Shown: positions 24,429 through 38,853, counted from the first letter of the stretch. The stretch: 64,000 nt of DNA from DT-68 sp965263245 (GCA_965263245.1 CBDHHR010000280.1:127221-191220); one strand, 5' to 3'. The notes: generated from the letters alone by a model not told the origin. Numbers and translations: made by a program.

Positions 24429-27400
24429 TCAAGGGAGTGTACGAAGACAGAACAAGGGAGTGTACATAGGCAGAACAAGGGAGTGTACAAAGACAGAACA
24501 AGACAGTGTATGAAGACAGAACAAGGGAGTGTACAAAGACAGAACAAGGGAGTGTACACAGTTAGAACAAGGGAGTGTACATAGACAGAACAAGGGAGTG
24601 TACAAAGACAGAACAAGACAGTGTATGAAGACAGAACAAGGGAGTGTACATAGACAGAACAAGGGAGTGTACATAGAAAGAACAAGGGAGTGTACAAAGA
24701 CAGAACAAGACAGTGTATGAAGACAGAACAAGGGAGTGTACAAAGACAGAACAAGGGAGTGTACATAGACAGAACAAGGGAGTGTACAAAGACAGAACAA
24801 GACAGTGTACAAAGTTAGAACAAGGGAGTGTGCAAAGGCAGAACAAGAGTGTATGAAGACAGAACAAGGCAGTGTACGTAGACAGAACAAGGGAGTGTAC
24901 AAAGACAGAACAAGACAGTGTATGAAGACAGAACAAGGGAGTGTACGAATACAGAACAAGGGAGTGTACAAAAGACAGAACAAGACAGTGTATGAAGACA
25001 GAACAAGGGAGTGTACGAATACAGAACAAGGGAGTGTACAAAGACAGAACAAGGCAGTGTATGAATACAGAACAAGGGAGTGTATGAAGACAGAACAAGA
25101 CAGTGTATGAATACAGAACAAGGGAGTGTATGAATACAGAACAAGGGAGTGTACAAAGACAGAACAAGGCAGTGTATGAATACAGAACAAGGGAGTGTAC
25201 AAAGACAGAACAAGGCAGTGTATGAATACAGAACAAGGGAGTGTACAAAGACAGATCAAGGCAGTGTATGAATACAGAACAAGGGAGTGTACAAAGGCAG
25301 AACAAGGGAGTGTACAAAGACAGAACAAGGCAGTGTACAAAAGACAGAACAAGACAGTGTACGAAGACAAAACAAGGCAGTGTACGAATACAGAACAAGG
25401 GAGTGTACAAAGACAGATCAAGGGAGTGTACAAAGACAGAACAAGGGAGTGTACAAAGACAGAACAAGACAGTGTACAAAGACAGATCAAGGGAGTGTAC
25501 AAAGACAGATCAAGGGAGTGTACAAAGACAGAACAAGGGAGTGTACAAAGACAGAACAAGACAGTGTACAAAGACAGATCAAGGGAGTGTACAAAGACAG
25601 ATCAAGGGAGTGTACAAAGACAGAACAAGGGAGTGTACATAGACAGATCAAGGGAGTGTACAAAGACAGATCAAGGGAGTGAACAAAGACAGAACAAGGC
25701 AGTGTACAAAGACAGATCAAGGGAGTGTACATAGACAGATCAAGGGAGTGTACAAAGACAGAACAAGACAGTGTACATAGACAGATCAAGGGAGTGAACA
25801 AAGACAGAACAAGGCAGTGTACAAAGACAGATCAAGGGAGTGTACAAAGACAGATCAAGGGAGTGTACATAGACAGATCAAGGGAGTGTACACAGACAGA
25901 ACAAGACAGTGTACATAGACAGATCAAGGGAGTGAACAAAGACAGAACAAGGCAGTGTACAAAGACAGATCAAGGCAATGTACAAAGACAGATCAAGGGA
26001 GTGTACATAGACAGATCAAGGGAGTGTACAAAGACAGAACAAGATAGTGTACATAGACAGATCAAGGGAGTGAACAAAGACAGAACAAGGCAGTGTACAA
26101 AGACAGATCAAGGGAGTGTACAAAGACAGATCAAGGGAGTGTACAAAGACAGAACAAGGGAGTGTACAAAGACAGAACAAGGCAGTGTACAAAGACAGAT
26201 CAAGGGAGTGTACAAAGACAGAACAAGGGAGTGTACATAGACAGATCAAGGGAGTGTACATAGACAGATCAAGGGAGTGTACATAGACAGATCAAGGGAG
26301 TGTACAAAGACAGAACAAGGGAGTGTACATAGACAGATCAAGGGAGTGTACAAAGACAGATCAAGGGAGTGTACAAAGACAGATCAAGGGAGTGTACATA
26401 GACAGATCAAGGGAGTGTACAAAGACAGAACAAGGGAGTGTACATAGACAGAACAAGGGAGTGTACATAGACAGATCAAGGGAGTGTACATAGACAGATC
26501 AAGGGAGTGTACAAAGACAGAACAAGGGAGTGTACATAGACAGATCAAGGGAGTGTACAAAGACAGATCAAGGGAGTGAACAAAGACAGAACAAGGCAGT
26601 GTACAAAGACAGAACAAGACAGTGTATGAAGACAGATCAAGGGAGTGTACAAAGACAGAACAAGGGAGTGTACAAAGACAGATCAAGGGAGTGTACAAAG
26701 ACAGAACAAGACAGTGTATGAAGACAGATCAAGGGAGTGTACAAAGACAGATCAAGGGAGTGAACAAAGACAGAACAAGGCAGTGTACAAAGACAGACAA
26801 GGGAGTGTACAAAGGCAAGGGAGTGTACAAAGACAGATCAAGGGAGTGTACAAAGACAGAACAAGGGAGTGTACATAGACAGATCAAGGGAGTGTACAAA
26901 GACAGAACAAGGGAGTGTACATAGACAGATCAAGGGAGTGTACAAAGACAGATCAAGGGAGTGAACAAAGACAGAACAAGGCAGTGTACAAAGACAGAAC
27001 AAGACAGTGTATGAAGACAGATCAAGGGAGTGTACAAAGACAGAACAAGGGAGTGTACAAAGACAGAACAAGGCAGTGTACAAAGACAGATCAAGGGAGT
27101 GTACAAAGACAGAACAAGGGAGTGTACATAGACAGATCAAGGGAGTGTACATAGACAGATCAAGGGAGTGTACATAGACAGATCAAGGGAGTGTACAAAG
27201 ACAGAACAAGGGAGTGTACATAGACAGATCAAGGGAGTGTACAAAGACAGATCAAGGGAGTGTACAAAGACAGATCAAGGGAGTGTACATAGACAGATCA
27301 AGGGAGTGTACAAAGACAGAACAAGGGAGTGTACATAGACAGAACAAGGGAGTGTACATAGACAGATCAAGGGAGTGTACATAGACAGATCAAGGGAGTG

Positions 27401-29321
27401 TACAAAGACAGAACAAGGGAGTGTACATAGACAGATCAAGGGAGTGTACAAAGACAGATCAAGGGAGTGAACAAAGACAGAACAAGGCAGTGTACAAAGA
27501 CAGAACAAGACAGTGTATGAAGACAGATCAAGGGAGTGTACAAAGACAGATCAAGGGAGTGTACAAAGACAGATCAAGGGAGTGTACAAAGACAGAACAA
27601 GACAGTGTATGAAGACAGATCAAGGGAGTGTACAAAGACAGATCAAGGGAGTGAACAAAGACAGAACGAGGCAGTGTACAAAGACAGATCAAGGGAGTGA
27701 ACAAAGACAGAACAAGGCAGTGTACAAAGACAGATCAAGGGAGTGTACATAGACAGAACAAGGCAGTGTACAAAGACAGATCAAGGGAGTGTACATAGAC
27801 AGAACAAGGCAGTGTACAAAGACAGAACAAGGGAGTGTACAAAGACAGAGCAAGGCAGTGTACAAAGACAGATCAAGGGAGTGTACATAGACAGATCAAG
27901 GGAGTGTACAAAGACAGAACAAGGGAGTGTACAAAGACAGATCAAGGGAGTGTACATAGACAGATCAAGGGAGTGTACAAAGACAGATCAAGGGAGTGTA
28001 CGAAGACAGAACAAGGGAGTGTACATAGACAGAACAAGGGAGTGTACAAAGACAGAACAAGACAGTGTATGAAGACAGAACAAGGGAGTGTACAAAGACA
28101 GAACAAGACAGTGTATGAAGACAGAACAAGGCAGTGTACAAAGACAGATCAAGGCAGTGTACAAAGACAGATCAAGGGAGTGTACATAGACAGATCAAGG
28201 GTGTGTACAAAGACAGAACAAGACAGTGTACATAGACAGATCAAGGGAGTGAACAAAGACAGAACAAGGCAGTGTACAAAGTCAGATCAAGGGAGTGTAC
28301 AAAGACAGAACAAGGGAGTGTACAAAGACAGAACAAGGCAGTGTACAAAGACAGATCAAGGGAGTGTACAAAGACAGATCAAGGGAGTGTACAAAGACAG
28401 AACAAGGGAGTGTACATAGACAGATCAAGGGAGTGTACAAAGACAGATCAAGGGAGTGAACAAAGACAGAACAAGGCAGTGTACAAAGACAGATCAAGGG
28501 AGTGTACAAAGACAGAACAAGACAGTGTACAAAGACAGATCAAGGGAGTGTACAAAGACAGAACAAGACAGTGTATGAAGACAGATCAAGGGAGTGTACA
28601 AAGACAGATCAATGGAGTGAACAAAGACAGAACAAGGCAGTGTACAAAGACAGATCAAGGGAGTGTACATAGACAGATCAAGGGAGTGTACAAAGACAGA
28701 ACAAGACAGTGTACATAGACAGATCAAGGGAGTGAACAAAGACAGAACAAGGCAGTGTACAAAGACAGATCAAGGGAGTGTACAAAGACAGATCAAGGGA
28801 GTGTACATAGACAGATCAAGGGAGTGTACAAAGACAGAACAAGACAGTGTACATAGACAGATCAAGGGAGTGAACAAAGACAGAACAAGGCAGTGTACAA
28901 AGACAGATCAAGGCAGTGTACAAAGACAGATCAAGGGAGTGTACATAGACAGATCAAGGGTGTGTACAAAGACAGAACAAGACAGTGTACATAGACAGAT
29001 CAAGGGAGTGAACAAAGACAGAACAAGGCAGTGTACAAAGTCAGATCAAGGGAGTGTACAAAGACAGAACAAGGCAGTGTACAAAGACAGATCAAGGGAG
29101 TGTACAAAGACAGATCAAGGGAGTGTACAAAGACAGAACAAGGGAGTGTACATAGACAGATCAAGGGAGTGTACAAAGACAGATCAAGGGAGTGAACAAA
29201 GACAGAACAAGGCAGTGTACAAAGACAGATCAAGGGAGTGAACAGAGACAGAACAAGGCAGTGTACAAAGACAGATCAAGGGAGTGTACATAGACAGAAC
29301 AAGGCAGTGTACAAAGACAGA
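24429..29321 (+). repeat. Sub-block e of U2
   Basis: This is 4,893 bp, the longest e. The first 1.1 kb is the common e head. A 6-monomer repeat follows near 25728, then a TACATAG-rich stretch in which a segment of about 0.4-0.5 kb occurs three times (starts near 26530, 26915 and 27421). A small damaged patch lies at 26790-26825. The last kilobase returns to the 6-monomer pattern near 28666 and ends with GTGAACAGAGAC at 29238. Confidence 0.84.
26530..27612 (+). repeat. Local triplication inside e of U2
   Basis: A segment opening with TACATAG-GATC, TACAAAG-GATC, then GTGAACAAAG-GAAC-GGCAG starts near 26530, 26915 and 27421 (steps of 385 and 506 bp). Similar starts occur in U3 (40955, 41321, about 41830) and U4 (55390, 55758, 56258), with slightly different steps. 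The copy number is shared but the lengths drift. Confidence 0.72.
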
Positions 29322-32300
29322 TCAAGGGAGTGTACGAAGACAGAACAAGGGAGTGTACATAGGCAGAACAAGGGAGTGTACAAAGACAGAACAAGACAGT
29401 GTATGAAGACAGAACAAGGGAGTGTACAAAGACAGAACAAGGGAGTGTACAAAGTTAGAACAAGGGAGTGTACATAGACAGAACAAGGGAGTGTACAAAG
29501 ACAGAACAAGACAGTGTATGAAGACAGAACAAGGGAGTGTACATAGACAGAACAAGGGAGTGTACATAGACAGAACAAGGGAGTGTACAAAGACAGAACA
29601 AGACAGTGTATGAAGACAGAACAAGGGAGTGTACAAAGACAGAACAAGGGAGTGTACATAGACAGAACAAGGGAGTGTACAAAGACAGAACAAGACAGTG
29701 TACAAAGTTAGAACAAGGGAGTGTGCAAAGGCAGAACAAGGGAGAGTGTATGAAGACAGAACAAGGCAGTGTACGTAGACAGAACAAGGGAGTGTACAAG
29801 ACAGAACAAGAGTGTACAAAGACAGAACAAGGGAGTGTACGAAGACAGAACAAGGGAGTGTACAAAGACAGAACAAGACAGTGTATGAAGACAGAACAAG
29901 GGAGTGTACAAAGTTAGAACAAGGGAGTGTACAAAGACAGAACAAGACAGTGTATGAAGACAGAACAAGGGAGTGTACAAAGTTAGAACAAGGGAGTGTG
30001 CAAAGGCAGAACAAGGGAGAGTGTATGAAGACAGAACAAGGCAGTGTACGTAGACAGAACAAGGGAGTGTACAAAGACAGAACAAGACAGTGTACAAAGA
30101 CAGAACAAGACAGTGTATGAAGACAGAACAAGGGAGTGTACAAAGACAGATCAAGGGAGTGTACATAGACAGAACAAGGGAGTGTACAAAGACAGAACAA
30201 GACAGTGTATGAAGACAGAACAAGGGAGTGTACAAAGACAGAACAAGGGAGTGTACAAAGTTAGAACAAGGGAGTGTGCAAAGGCAGAACAAGGGAGAGT
30301 GTATGAAGACAGAACAAGGCAGTGTACGTAAACAGAACAAGGGAGTGTACAAAGACAGAACAAGACAGTGTACAAAGACAGAACAAGACAGTGTATGAAG
30401 ACAGAACAAGGGAGTGTACAAAAGACAGAACAAGACAGTGTACGAATACAGAACAAGGCAGTGTATGAATACAGAACAAGGGAGTGTACAAAGACAGAAC
30501 AAGGGAGTGTACAAAAGACAGAACAAGACAGTGTACGAAGACAGATCAAGGGAGTGTACGAAGACAGATCAAGGGAGTGTACAAAGACAGAACAAGGGAG
30601 TGTACATAGACAGAACAAGGGAGTGTACAAAGACAGAACAAGACAGTGTATGAAGACAGAACAAGGGAGTGTACAAAGACAGAACAAGGGAGTGTACATA
30701 GACAGAACAAGGGAGTGTACAAAGACAGAACAAGACAGTGTATGAAGACAGAACAAGGGAGTGTACAAAGACAGAACAAGGGAGTGTACATAGAGAGAAC
30801 AAGGGAGTGTACAAAGACAGAACAAGACAGTGTATGAAGACAGAACAAGGGAGTGTACAAAGTTAGAACAAGGGAGTGTGCAAAGGCAGAACAAGGGAGA
30901 GTGTATGAAGACAGAACAAGGCAGTGTACGTAGACAGAACAAGGGAGTGTACAAAGACAGAACAAGACAGTGTACAAAGACAGAACAAGGGAGTGTACAA
31001 AGACAGAACAAGACAGTGTACAAAGACAGAACAAGGGAGTGTACAAAAGACAGAACAAGACAGTGTACGAAGACAGATCAAGGGAGTGTACAAAGACAGA
31101 ACAAGGGAGTGTACAAAGACAGATCAAGGGAGTGTACAAAGACAGAACAAGGGAGTGTACAAAGACAGATCAAGGGAGTGTACAAAGACAGATCAAGGGA
31201 GTGTACAAAGACAGAACAAGGGAGTGTACAAAGACAGATCAAGGGAGTGTACAAAGACAGATCAAGGGAGTGTACAAAGACAGAACAAGGGAGTGTACAA
31301 AGACATAACAAGACAGTGTACAAAGACAGATCAAGGGAGTGTACAAAGACAGATCAAGGGAGTGTACAAAGACAGAACAAGGGAGTGTACAAAGACAGAA
31401 CAAGACAGTGTACAAAGACAGATCAAGGGAGTGTACAAAGACAGATCAAGGGAGTGTACAAAGACAGAACAAGGGAGTGTACATAGACAGATCAAGGGAG
31501 TGTACATAGACAGAACAAGGGAGTGTACAAAGACAGACAAGAGTGTACAAAGACAGATCAAGGGAGTGTACAAAGACAGACAAGGGAGTGTACAAAGACA
31601 GGGAGTGTACAAAGACAGATCAAGGGAGTCAAAGTGTACAAAGACAGATCAAGGGAGTACAAAGACAGAACAAGGCAGTGTACAAAGACAGATCAAGGGA
31701 GTGTACAAAGACAGATCAAGGGAGTGTACAAAGACAGATCAAGGGAGTGTACAAAGACAGAACAAGGCAGTGTACGAAGACAGATCAAGGGAGTGTACAA
31801 AGACAGATCAAGGGAGTGTACATAGACAGATCAAGGGAGTGTACAAAGACAGAACAAGACAGTGTACAAAGACAGATCAAGGGAGTGTACAAAGACAGAT
31901 CAAGGGAGTGTACAAAGACAGAACAAGGCAGTGTACAAAGACAGATCAAGGGAGTGTACAAAGACAGATCAAGGGAGTGTACAAAGACAGAACAAGGGAG
32001 TGTACAAAGACAGAACAAGACAGTGTACAAAGACAGATCAAGGGAGTGTACAAAGACAGATCAAGGGAGTGTACAAAGACAGATCAAGGGAGTGTACAAA
32101 GACAGAACAAGGGAGTGTACATAGAAATATCAAGGGAGTGTACAAAGACAGATCAATGGAGTGAACAAAGACAGAACAAGGCAGTGTACAAAGACAGATC
32201 AAGGGAGTGTACATAGACAGATCAAGGGAGTGTACAAAGACAGATCAAGGGAGTGTACAAAGACAGAACAAGACAGTGTACATAGACAGATCAAGGGAGT

Positions 32301-33534
32301 GAACAAAGACAGAACAAGGCAGTGTACAAAGACAGAGATCAAGGCAGTGTACAAAGACAGATCAAGGGAGTGTACATAGACAGATCAAGGGTGTGTACAA
32401 AGACAGAACAAGACAGTGTACACAGACATATCAAGGGAGTGAACAAAGACAGAACAAGGCAGTGTACAAAGTCAGATCAAGGGAGTGTACAAAGACAGAA
32501 CAAGGGAGTGTACAAAGACAGAACAAGGCAGTGTACAAAGACAGATCAAGGGAGTGTACAAAGACAGATCAAGGGAGTGTACAAAGACAGAACAAGGGAG
32601 TGTACATAGACAGATCAAGGGAGTGTACAAAGACAGATCAAGGGAGTGAACAAAGACAGAACAAGGCAGTGTACAAAGACAGATCAAGGGAGTGTACAAA
32701 GACAGAACAAGACAGTGTACAAAGACAGATCAAGGGAGTGTACAAAGACAGAACAAGACAGTGTATGAAGACAGATCAAGGGAGTGTACAAAGACAGATC
32801 AATGGAGTGAACAAAGACAGAACAAGGCAGTGTACAAAGACAGATCAAGGGAGTGTACATAGACAGATCAAGGGAGTGTACAAAGACAGAACAAGACAGT
32901 GTACATAGACAGATCAAGGGAGTGAACAAAGACAGAACAAGGCAGTGTACAAAGACAGATCAAGGGAGTGTACAAAGACAGATCAAGGGAGTGTACATAG
33001 ACAGATCAAGGGAGTGTACAAAGACAGAACAAGACAGTGTACATAGACAGATCAAGGGAGTGAACAAAGACAGAACAAGGCAGTGTACAAAGACAGATCA
33101 AGGCAGTGTACAAAGACAGATCAAGGGAGTGTACATAGACAGATCAAGGGTGTGTACAAAGACAGAACAAGACAGTGTACATAGACAGATCAAGGGAGTG
33201 AACAAAGACAGAACAAGGCAGTGTACAAAGTCAGATCAAGGGAGTGTACAAAGACAGAACAAGGGAGTGTACAAAGACAGAACAAGGCAGTGTACAAAGA
33301 CAGATCAAGGGAGTGTACAAAGACAGATCAAGGGAGTGTACAAAGACAGAACAAGGGAGTGTACATAGACAGATCAAGGGAGTGTACAAAGACAGATCAA
33401 GGGAGTGAACAAAGACAGAACAAGGCAGTGTACAAAGACAGATCAAGGGAGTGAACAGAGACAGAACAAGGCAGTGTACAAAGACAGATCAAGGGAGTGT
33501 ACATAGACAGAACAAGGCAGTGTACAAAGACAGA
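29322..33534 (+). repeat. Sub-block a of U3
   Basis: This is 4,213 bp. Near 29797-29820 it carries TACAAGACAG and AACAAGAGTGTAC monomers that replace the GAATAC region of U1. The duplicated AAGTTAG cassette is spaced differently (29900-30000). The switch to GATC-rich monomers is at 31076. The hotspot patch lies at 31530-31670. Confidence 0.83.
31530..31670 (+). other. Microindel patch, U3 copy of the recurrent hotspot
   Basis: The order of events is the same as in U2 (GACAGACAAGAGTG, GACAGGGAGTG, GGGAGTCAAAGTG, GGGAGTACAAAG). Two of the U2 GACAAG monomers are intact GATCAAG here, so the patches share ancestry but differ in detail. Confidence 0.82.
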
Positions 33535-35562
33535 TCAAGGGAGTGTACGAAGACAGAACAAGGGAGTGTACATAGGCAGAACAAGGGAGTGTACAAAGAC
33601 AGAACAAGACAGTGTATGAAGACAGAACAAGGGAGTGTACAAAGACAGAACAAGGGAGTGTACAAAGTTAGAACAAGGGAGTGTACATAGACAGAACAAG
33701 GGAGTGTACAAAGACAGAACAAGACAGTGTATGAAGACAGAACAAGGGAGTGTACATAGACAGAACAAGGGAGTGTACATAGACAGAACAAGGGAGTGTA
33801 CAAAGACAGAACAAGACAGTGTATGAAGACAGAACAAGGGAGTGTACATAGACAGAACAAGGGAGTGTACATAGACAGAACAAGGGAGTGTACAAAGACA
33901 GAACAAGACAGTGTACAAAGTTAGAACAAGGGAGTGTGCAAAGGCAGAACAAGGGAGAGTGTATGAAGACAGAACAAGGCAGTGTACGTAGACAGAACAA
34001 GGGAGTGTACAAAGACAGAACAAGACAGTGTATGAAGACAGAACAAGGGAGTGTACGAATACAGAACAAGGGAGTGTACAACAGACAGAACAAGACAGTG
34101 TATGAAGACAGAACAAGGGAGTGTACGAATACAGAACAAGGGAGTGTACAAAGACAGAACAAGGCAGTGTATGAATACAGAACAAGGGAGTGTACGAAGA
34201 CAGAACAAGACAGTGTATGAATACAGAACAAGGGAGTGTATGAATACAGAACAAGGGAGTGTACAAAGACAGAACAAGGCAGTGTATGAATACAGAACAA
34301 GGGAGTGTACAAAGACAGAACAAGGCAGTGTATGAATACAGAACAAGGGAGTGTACAAAGACAGATCAAGGCAGTGTATGAATACAGAACAAGGGAGTGT
34401 ACAAAGACAGAACAAGGGAGTGTACAAAGACAGAACAAGGCAGTGTACAAAAGACAGAACAAGACAGTGTACGAAGACAAAACAAGGCAGTGTCCGAATA
34501 CAGAACAAGGGAGTGTACAAAGACAGATCAAGGGAGTGTACAAAGACAGAACAAGGGAGTGTACAAAGACAGAACAAGACAGTGTACAAAGACAGATCAA
34601 GGGAGTGTACAAAGACAGATCAAGGGAGTGTACAAAGACAGAACAAGGGAGTGTACATAGAAATATCAAGGGAGTGTACAAAGACAGATCAAGGGAGTGA
34701 ACAAAGACAGAACAAGGCAGTGTACAAAGACAGATCAAGGGAGTGTACATAGACAGATCAAGGGAGTGTACAAAGACAGATCAAGGGAGTGTACAAAGAC
34801 AGATCAAGGGAGTGTACAAAGACAGAACAAGGGAGTGTACAAAGACAGAACAAGGCAGTGTACAAAGACAGATCAAGGGAGTGTACAAAGACAGATCAAG
34901 GGAGTGTACATAGACAGATCAAGGGAGTGAACAAAGACAGAACAAGGCAGTGTACAAAGACAGATCAAGGCAGTGTACAAAGACAGATCAAGGGATTGTA
35001 CATAGACAGATCAAGGGTGTGTACAAAGACAGAACAAGACAGTGTACATAGACAGATCAAGGGAGTGAACAAAGACAGAACAAGGCAGTGTACAAAGTCA
35101 GATCAAGGGAGTGTACAAAGACAGAACAAGGGAGTGTACAACGACAGAACAAGGCAGTGTACAAAGACAGATCAAGGGAGTGTACAAAGACAGATCAAGG
35201 GAGTGTACAAAGACAGAACAAGGGAGTGTACATAGATAGATCAAGGGAGTGTACAAAGACAGATCAAGGGAGTGAACAAAGACAGAACAAGGGAGTGTAC
35301 AAAGACAGATCAAGGGAGTGTACAAAGACAGAACAAGACAGTGTACAAAGACAGATCAAGGGAGTGTACAAAGACAGAACAAGACAGTGTATCAAGACAG
35401 ATCAAGGGAGTGTACAAAGACAGAACAAGGGAGTGTACAAAGACAGAACAAGGCAGTGTACAAAGACAGATCAAGGGAGTGTACAAAGACAGAACAAGGG
35501 AGTGTACAAAGACAGATCAAGGGAGTGTACATAGACAGAACAAGGGAGTGTACAAAGACAGA
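33535..35562 (+). repeat. Sub-block b of U3
   Basis: This is 2,028 bp, shifted 14,425 bp from U2. It carries the same markers as the other b copies: TGTCCGAATAC near 34492, TACATAGAAATATC near 34655, GGGATTGTAC near 34992, TACAACGAC near 35138 and GTGTATCAAGAC near 35389. After about 35400 more monomers are plain consensus than in U2. Confidence 0.86.
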
Positions 35563-37169
35563 ACAAGGGAGTGTACGAAGACAGAACAAGGGAGTGTACA
35601 TAGACAGAACAAGGGAGTGTACAAAGACAGAACAAGACAGTGTATGAAGACAGAACAAGGGAGTGTACAAAGACAGAACAAGGGAGTGTACAAAGACAGA
35701 ACAAGGGAGTGTACAAGACAGAACAAGGGAGTGTACAAAGACAGAACAAGACAGTGTATGAAGACAGAACAAGGGAGTGTACAAAGACAGAACAAGGGAG
35801 TGTACAAAGACAGAACAAGGGAGTGTACAAAGACAGAACAAGGGAGTGTATGAAGACAGAACAAGGGAGTGTACAAAGACAGAACAAGGGAGTGTACAAA
35901 GACAGAACAAGGGAGTGTACAAAGACAGAACAAGACAGTGTACAAAGACAGAACAAGGGAGTGTACAAAGACAGAACAAGAGTGTACAAAGACAGAACAA
36001 GGGAGTGTACAAAGACAGAACAAGGGAGTGTACAAAGACAGAACAAGACAGTGTATGAAGACAGAACAAGGGAGTGTACAAAGACAGAACAAGGCAGTGT
36101 ACAAAGACAGAACAAGGGAGTGTACAAAGACAGAACAAGGGAGTGTACAAAGACAGAACAAGGCAGTGTACAAAGACAGATCAAGGGAGTGTACAAAGAC
36201 AGATCAAGGGAGTGTACAAAGACAGAACAAGGGAGTGTATGAAGACAGAACAAGGGAGTGTACAAAGACAGATCAAGGGAGTGTACAAAGACAGAACAAG
36301 GGAGTGTACAAAGACAGATCAAGGGAGTGTACAAAGACAGAACAAGACAGTGTACAAAGACAGATCAAGGGAGTGTACAAAGACAGAACAAGGGAGTGTA
36401 TGAAGACAGAACAAGGGAGTGTACAAAGACAGATCAATGGAGTGTACAAAGACAGAACAAGGGAGTGTACAAAGACAGATCAAGGGAGTGTACAAAGACA
36501 GATCAAGGGAGTGTACAAAGACAGAACAAGGGAGTGTACAAAGACAGAACAAGGGAGTGAACAAAGACAGAACAAGGGAGTGTACAAAGACAGATCAAGG
36601 GAGTGTACAAAGACAGAACAAGGGAGTGTACAAAGACAGATCAAGGGAGTGTACAAAGACAGAACAAGGGAGTGTACATAGACAGATCAAGGGAGTGTAC
36701 AAAGACAGAACAAGGCAGTGTACAAAGACAGATCAAGGCAGTGTACAAAGACAGATCAAGGGAGTGTACATAGACAGAACAAGGGAGTGTACAAAGACAG
36801 AACAAGACAGTGTACATAGACAGATCAAGGGAGTGAACAAAGACAGAACAAGGCAGTGTACAAAGACAGATCAAGGGAGTGTACAAAGACAGAACAAGGG
36901 AGTGTACAAAGACAGAACAAGGCAGTGTACAAAGACAGATCAAGGGAGTGTACAAAGACAGAACAAGGGAGTGTACAAAGACAGAACAAGGGAGTGTACA
37001 TAGACAGATCAAGGGAGTGTACAAAGACAGATCAAGGGAGTGAACAAAGACAGAACAAGGGAGTGTACAAAGACAGATCAAGGGAGTGTACAGAGACAGA
37101 ACAAGGCAGTGTACAAAGACAGATCAAGGGAGTGTACATAGACAGAACAAGGGAGTGTACAAAGACAGA
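35563..37169 (+). repeat. Sub-block c of U3, homogenised
   Basis: This is 1,607 bp. From about 35575 to 36070 the monomers are almost all consensus, as in U1. The shortened AACAAGAGTGTAC monomer near 35979 stays at the same offset (about 418 bp) as in U2. Two more monomers are short: TACAAGACAG near 35713 is a private 2-bp loss. Even GTGAAC and GGCAG variants in the second half are partly replaced by GTGTAC and GGGAG. Confidence 0.82.
35575..36070 (+). repeat. Tract of near-consensus monomers in c of U3
   Basis: This is homologous to the tract in U1. Runs of four or more identical consensus monomers occur (for example 35770-35845 and 35870-35930), which is rare outside the c sub-blocks. The positions of TATGAAG after GACAG are mostly retained. 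Confidence 0.78.
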
Positions 37170-38853
37170 TCAAGGGAGTGTACGAAGACAGAACAAGGGA
37201 GTGTACATAGGCAGAACAAGGGAGTGTACAAAGACAGAACAAGACAGTGTATGAAGACAGAACAAGGGAGTGTACAAAGACAGAACAAGGGAGTGTACAA
37301 AGTTAGAACAAGGGAGTGTACATAGACAGAACAAGGAGAGTGTACAAAGACAGAACAAGGCAGTGTATGAAGACAGATCAAGGGAGTGTACATAGACAGA
37401 ACAAGGGAGTGTACATAGACAGAACAAGGGAGTGTACAAAGACAGAACAAGACAGTGTATGAAGACAGAACAAGGGAGTGTACAAAGTTAGAACAAGGGA
37501 GTGTACATAGACAGAACAAGGGAGTGTATGAAGACAGAACAAGACAGTGTACAAAGTTAGAACAAGGGAGTGTGCAAAGGCAGAACAAGGGAGAGTGTAT
37601 GAAGACAGAACAAGGCAGTGTACGTAGACAGAACAAGGGAGTGTACAAAGACAGAACAAGACAGTGTATGAAGACAGAACAAGGGAGTGTACGAATACAG
37701 AACAAGGGAGTGTACAACAGACAGAACAAGACAGTGTATGAAGACAGAACAAGGGAGTGTACGAATACAGAACAAGGGAGTGTACAAAGACAGAACAAGG
37801 CAGTGTATGAATACAGAACAAGGGAGTGTACGAAGACAGAACAAGACAGTGTATGAATACAGAACAAGGGAGTGTATGAATACAGAACAAGGGAGTGTAC
37901 AAAGACAGAACAAGGCAGTGTATGAATACAGAACAAGGGAGTGTACAAAGACAGAACAAGGCAGTGTATGAATACAGAACAAGGGAGTGTACAAAGACAG
38001 AACAAGGCAGTGTATGAATACAGAACAAGGGAGTGTACAAAGACAGAACAAGGGAGTGTACAAAGACAGAACAAGGCAGTGTACAAAAGACAGAACAAGA
38101 CAGTGTACGAAGACAAAACAAGGCAGTGTACGAATACAGAACAAGGGAGTGTACAAAGACAGATCAAGGGAGTGTACAAAGACAGAACAAGGGAGTGTAC
38201 AAAGACAGAACAAGACAGTGTACAAAGACAGATCAAGGGAGTGTACAAAGACAGATCAAGGGAGTGTACAAAGACAGAACAAGGGAGTGTACATAGAAAT
38301 ATCAAGGGAGTGTACAAAGACAGATCAAGGGAGTGAACAAAGACAGAACAAGGCAGTGTACAAAGACAGATCAAGGGAGTGTACATAGACAGATCAAGGG
38401 AGTGTACAAAGACAGATCAAGGGAGTGTACAAAGACAGAACAAGGGAGTGTACAAAGACAGAACAAGGCAGTGTACAAAGACAGATCAAGGGAGTGTACA
38501 AAGACAGATCAAGGGAGTGTACATAGACAGATCAAGGGAGTGTACAAAGACAGAACAAGACAGTGTACATAGACAGATCAAGGGAGTGAACAAAGACAGA
38601 ACAAGGCAGTGTACAAAGACAGATCAAGGCAGTGTACAAAGACAGATCAAGGGAGTGTACAAAGACAGAACAAGACAGTGTATGAAGACAGATCAAGGGA
38701 GTGTACAAAGACAGATCAAGGGAGTGAACAAAGACAGAACAAGGCAGTGTACAAAGACAGATCAAGGGAGTGAACAAAGACAGAACAAGGCAGTGTACAA
38801 AGACAGATCAAGGGAGTGTACATAGACAGAACAAGGCAGTGTACAAAGACAGA
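37170..38853 (+). repeat. Sub-block d of U3 with an altered head
   Basis: This is 1,684 bp. Its first 400 bp departs from U1, U2 and U4: AACAAGGAGAGTGTAC near 37330, a GATC monomer inside the normally GATC-free domain (near 37376), and a second AAGTTAG monomer near 37485. From about 37560 it agrees with the other d copies, apart from GAACAAG for GATCAAG near 38000. Confidence 0.82.

Larger units (their letters stand above)
14875..29321 (+). repeat. Higher-order repeat unit U2 (14,447 bp)
   Basis: The junction at 14875 is followed by TACGAAG and a shortened TACAAGGCAG where other copies have ACATAGGCAG. The sub-blocks are a 14875-19109, b 19110-21137, c 21138-22745, d 22746-24428 and e 24429-29321. 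This unit keeps the full variant mosaic in sub-block c, which makes it the best reference copy in the window. The shift to U3 is 14,425-14,448 bp. Confidence 0.92.

Noticed and set aside
30924..32216. Longest open frame (about 430 residues, Lys/Arg/Gln/Thr-rich, 23-residue period) and similar Cys/Leu/Ser-rich frames on the minus strand
   Set aside because: Every frame is open because the consensus lacks stops. Starts and stops fall at random variants, overlapping frames on both strands are equally long, and indels that are not multiples of three are tolerated everywhere. There is no sign of selection on a reading frame.
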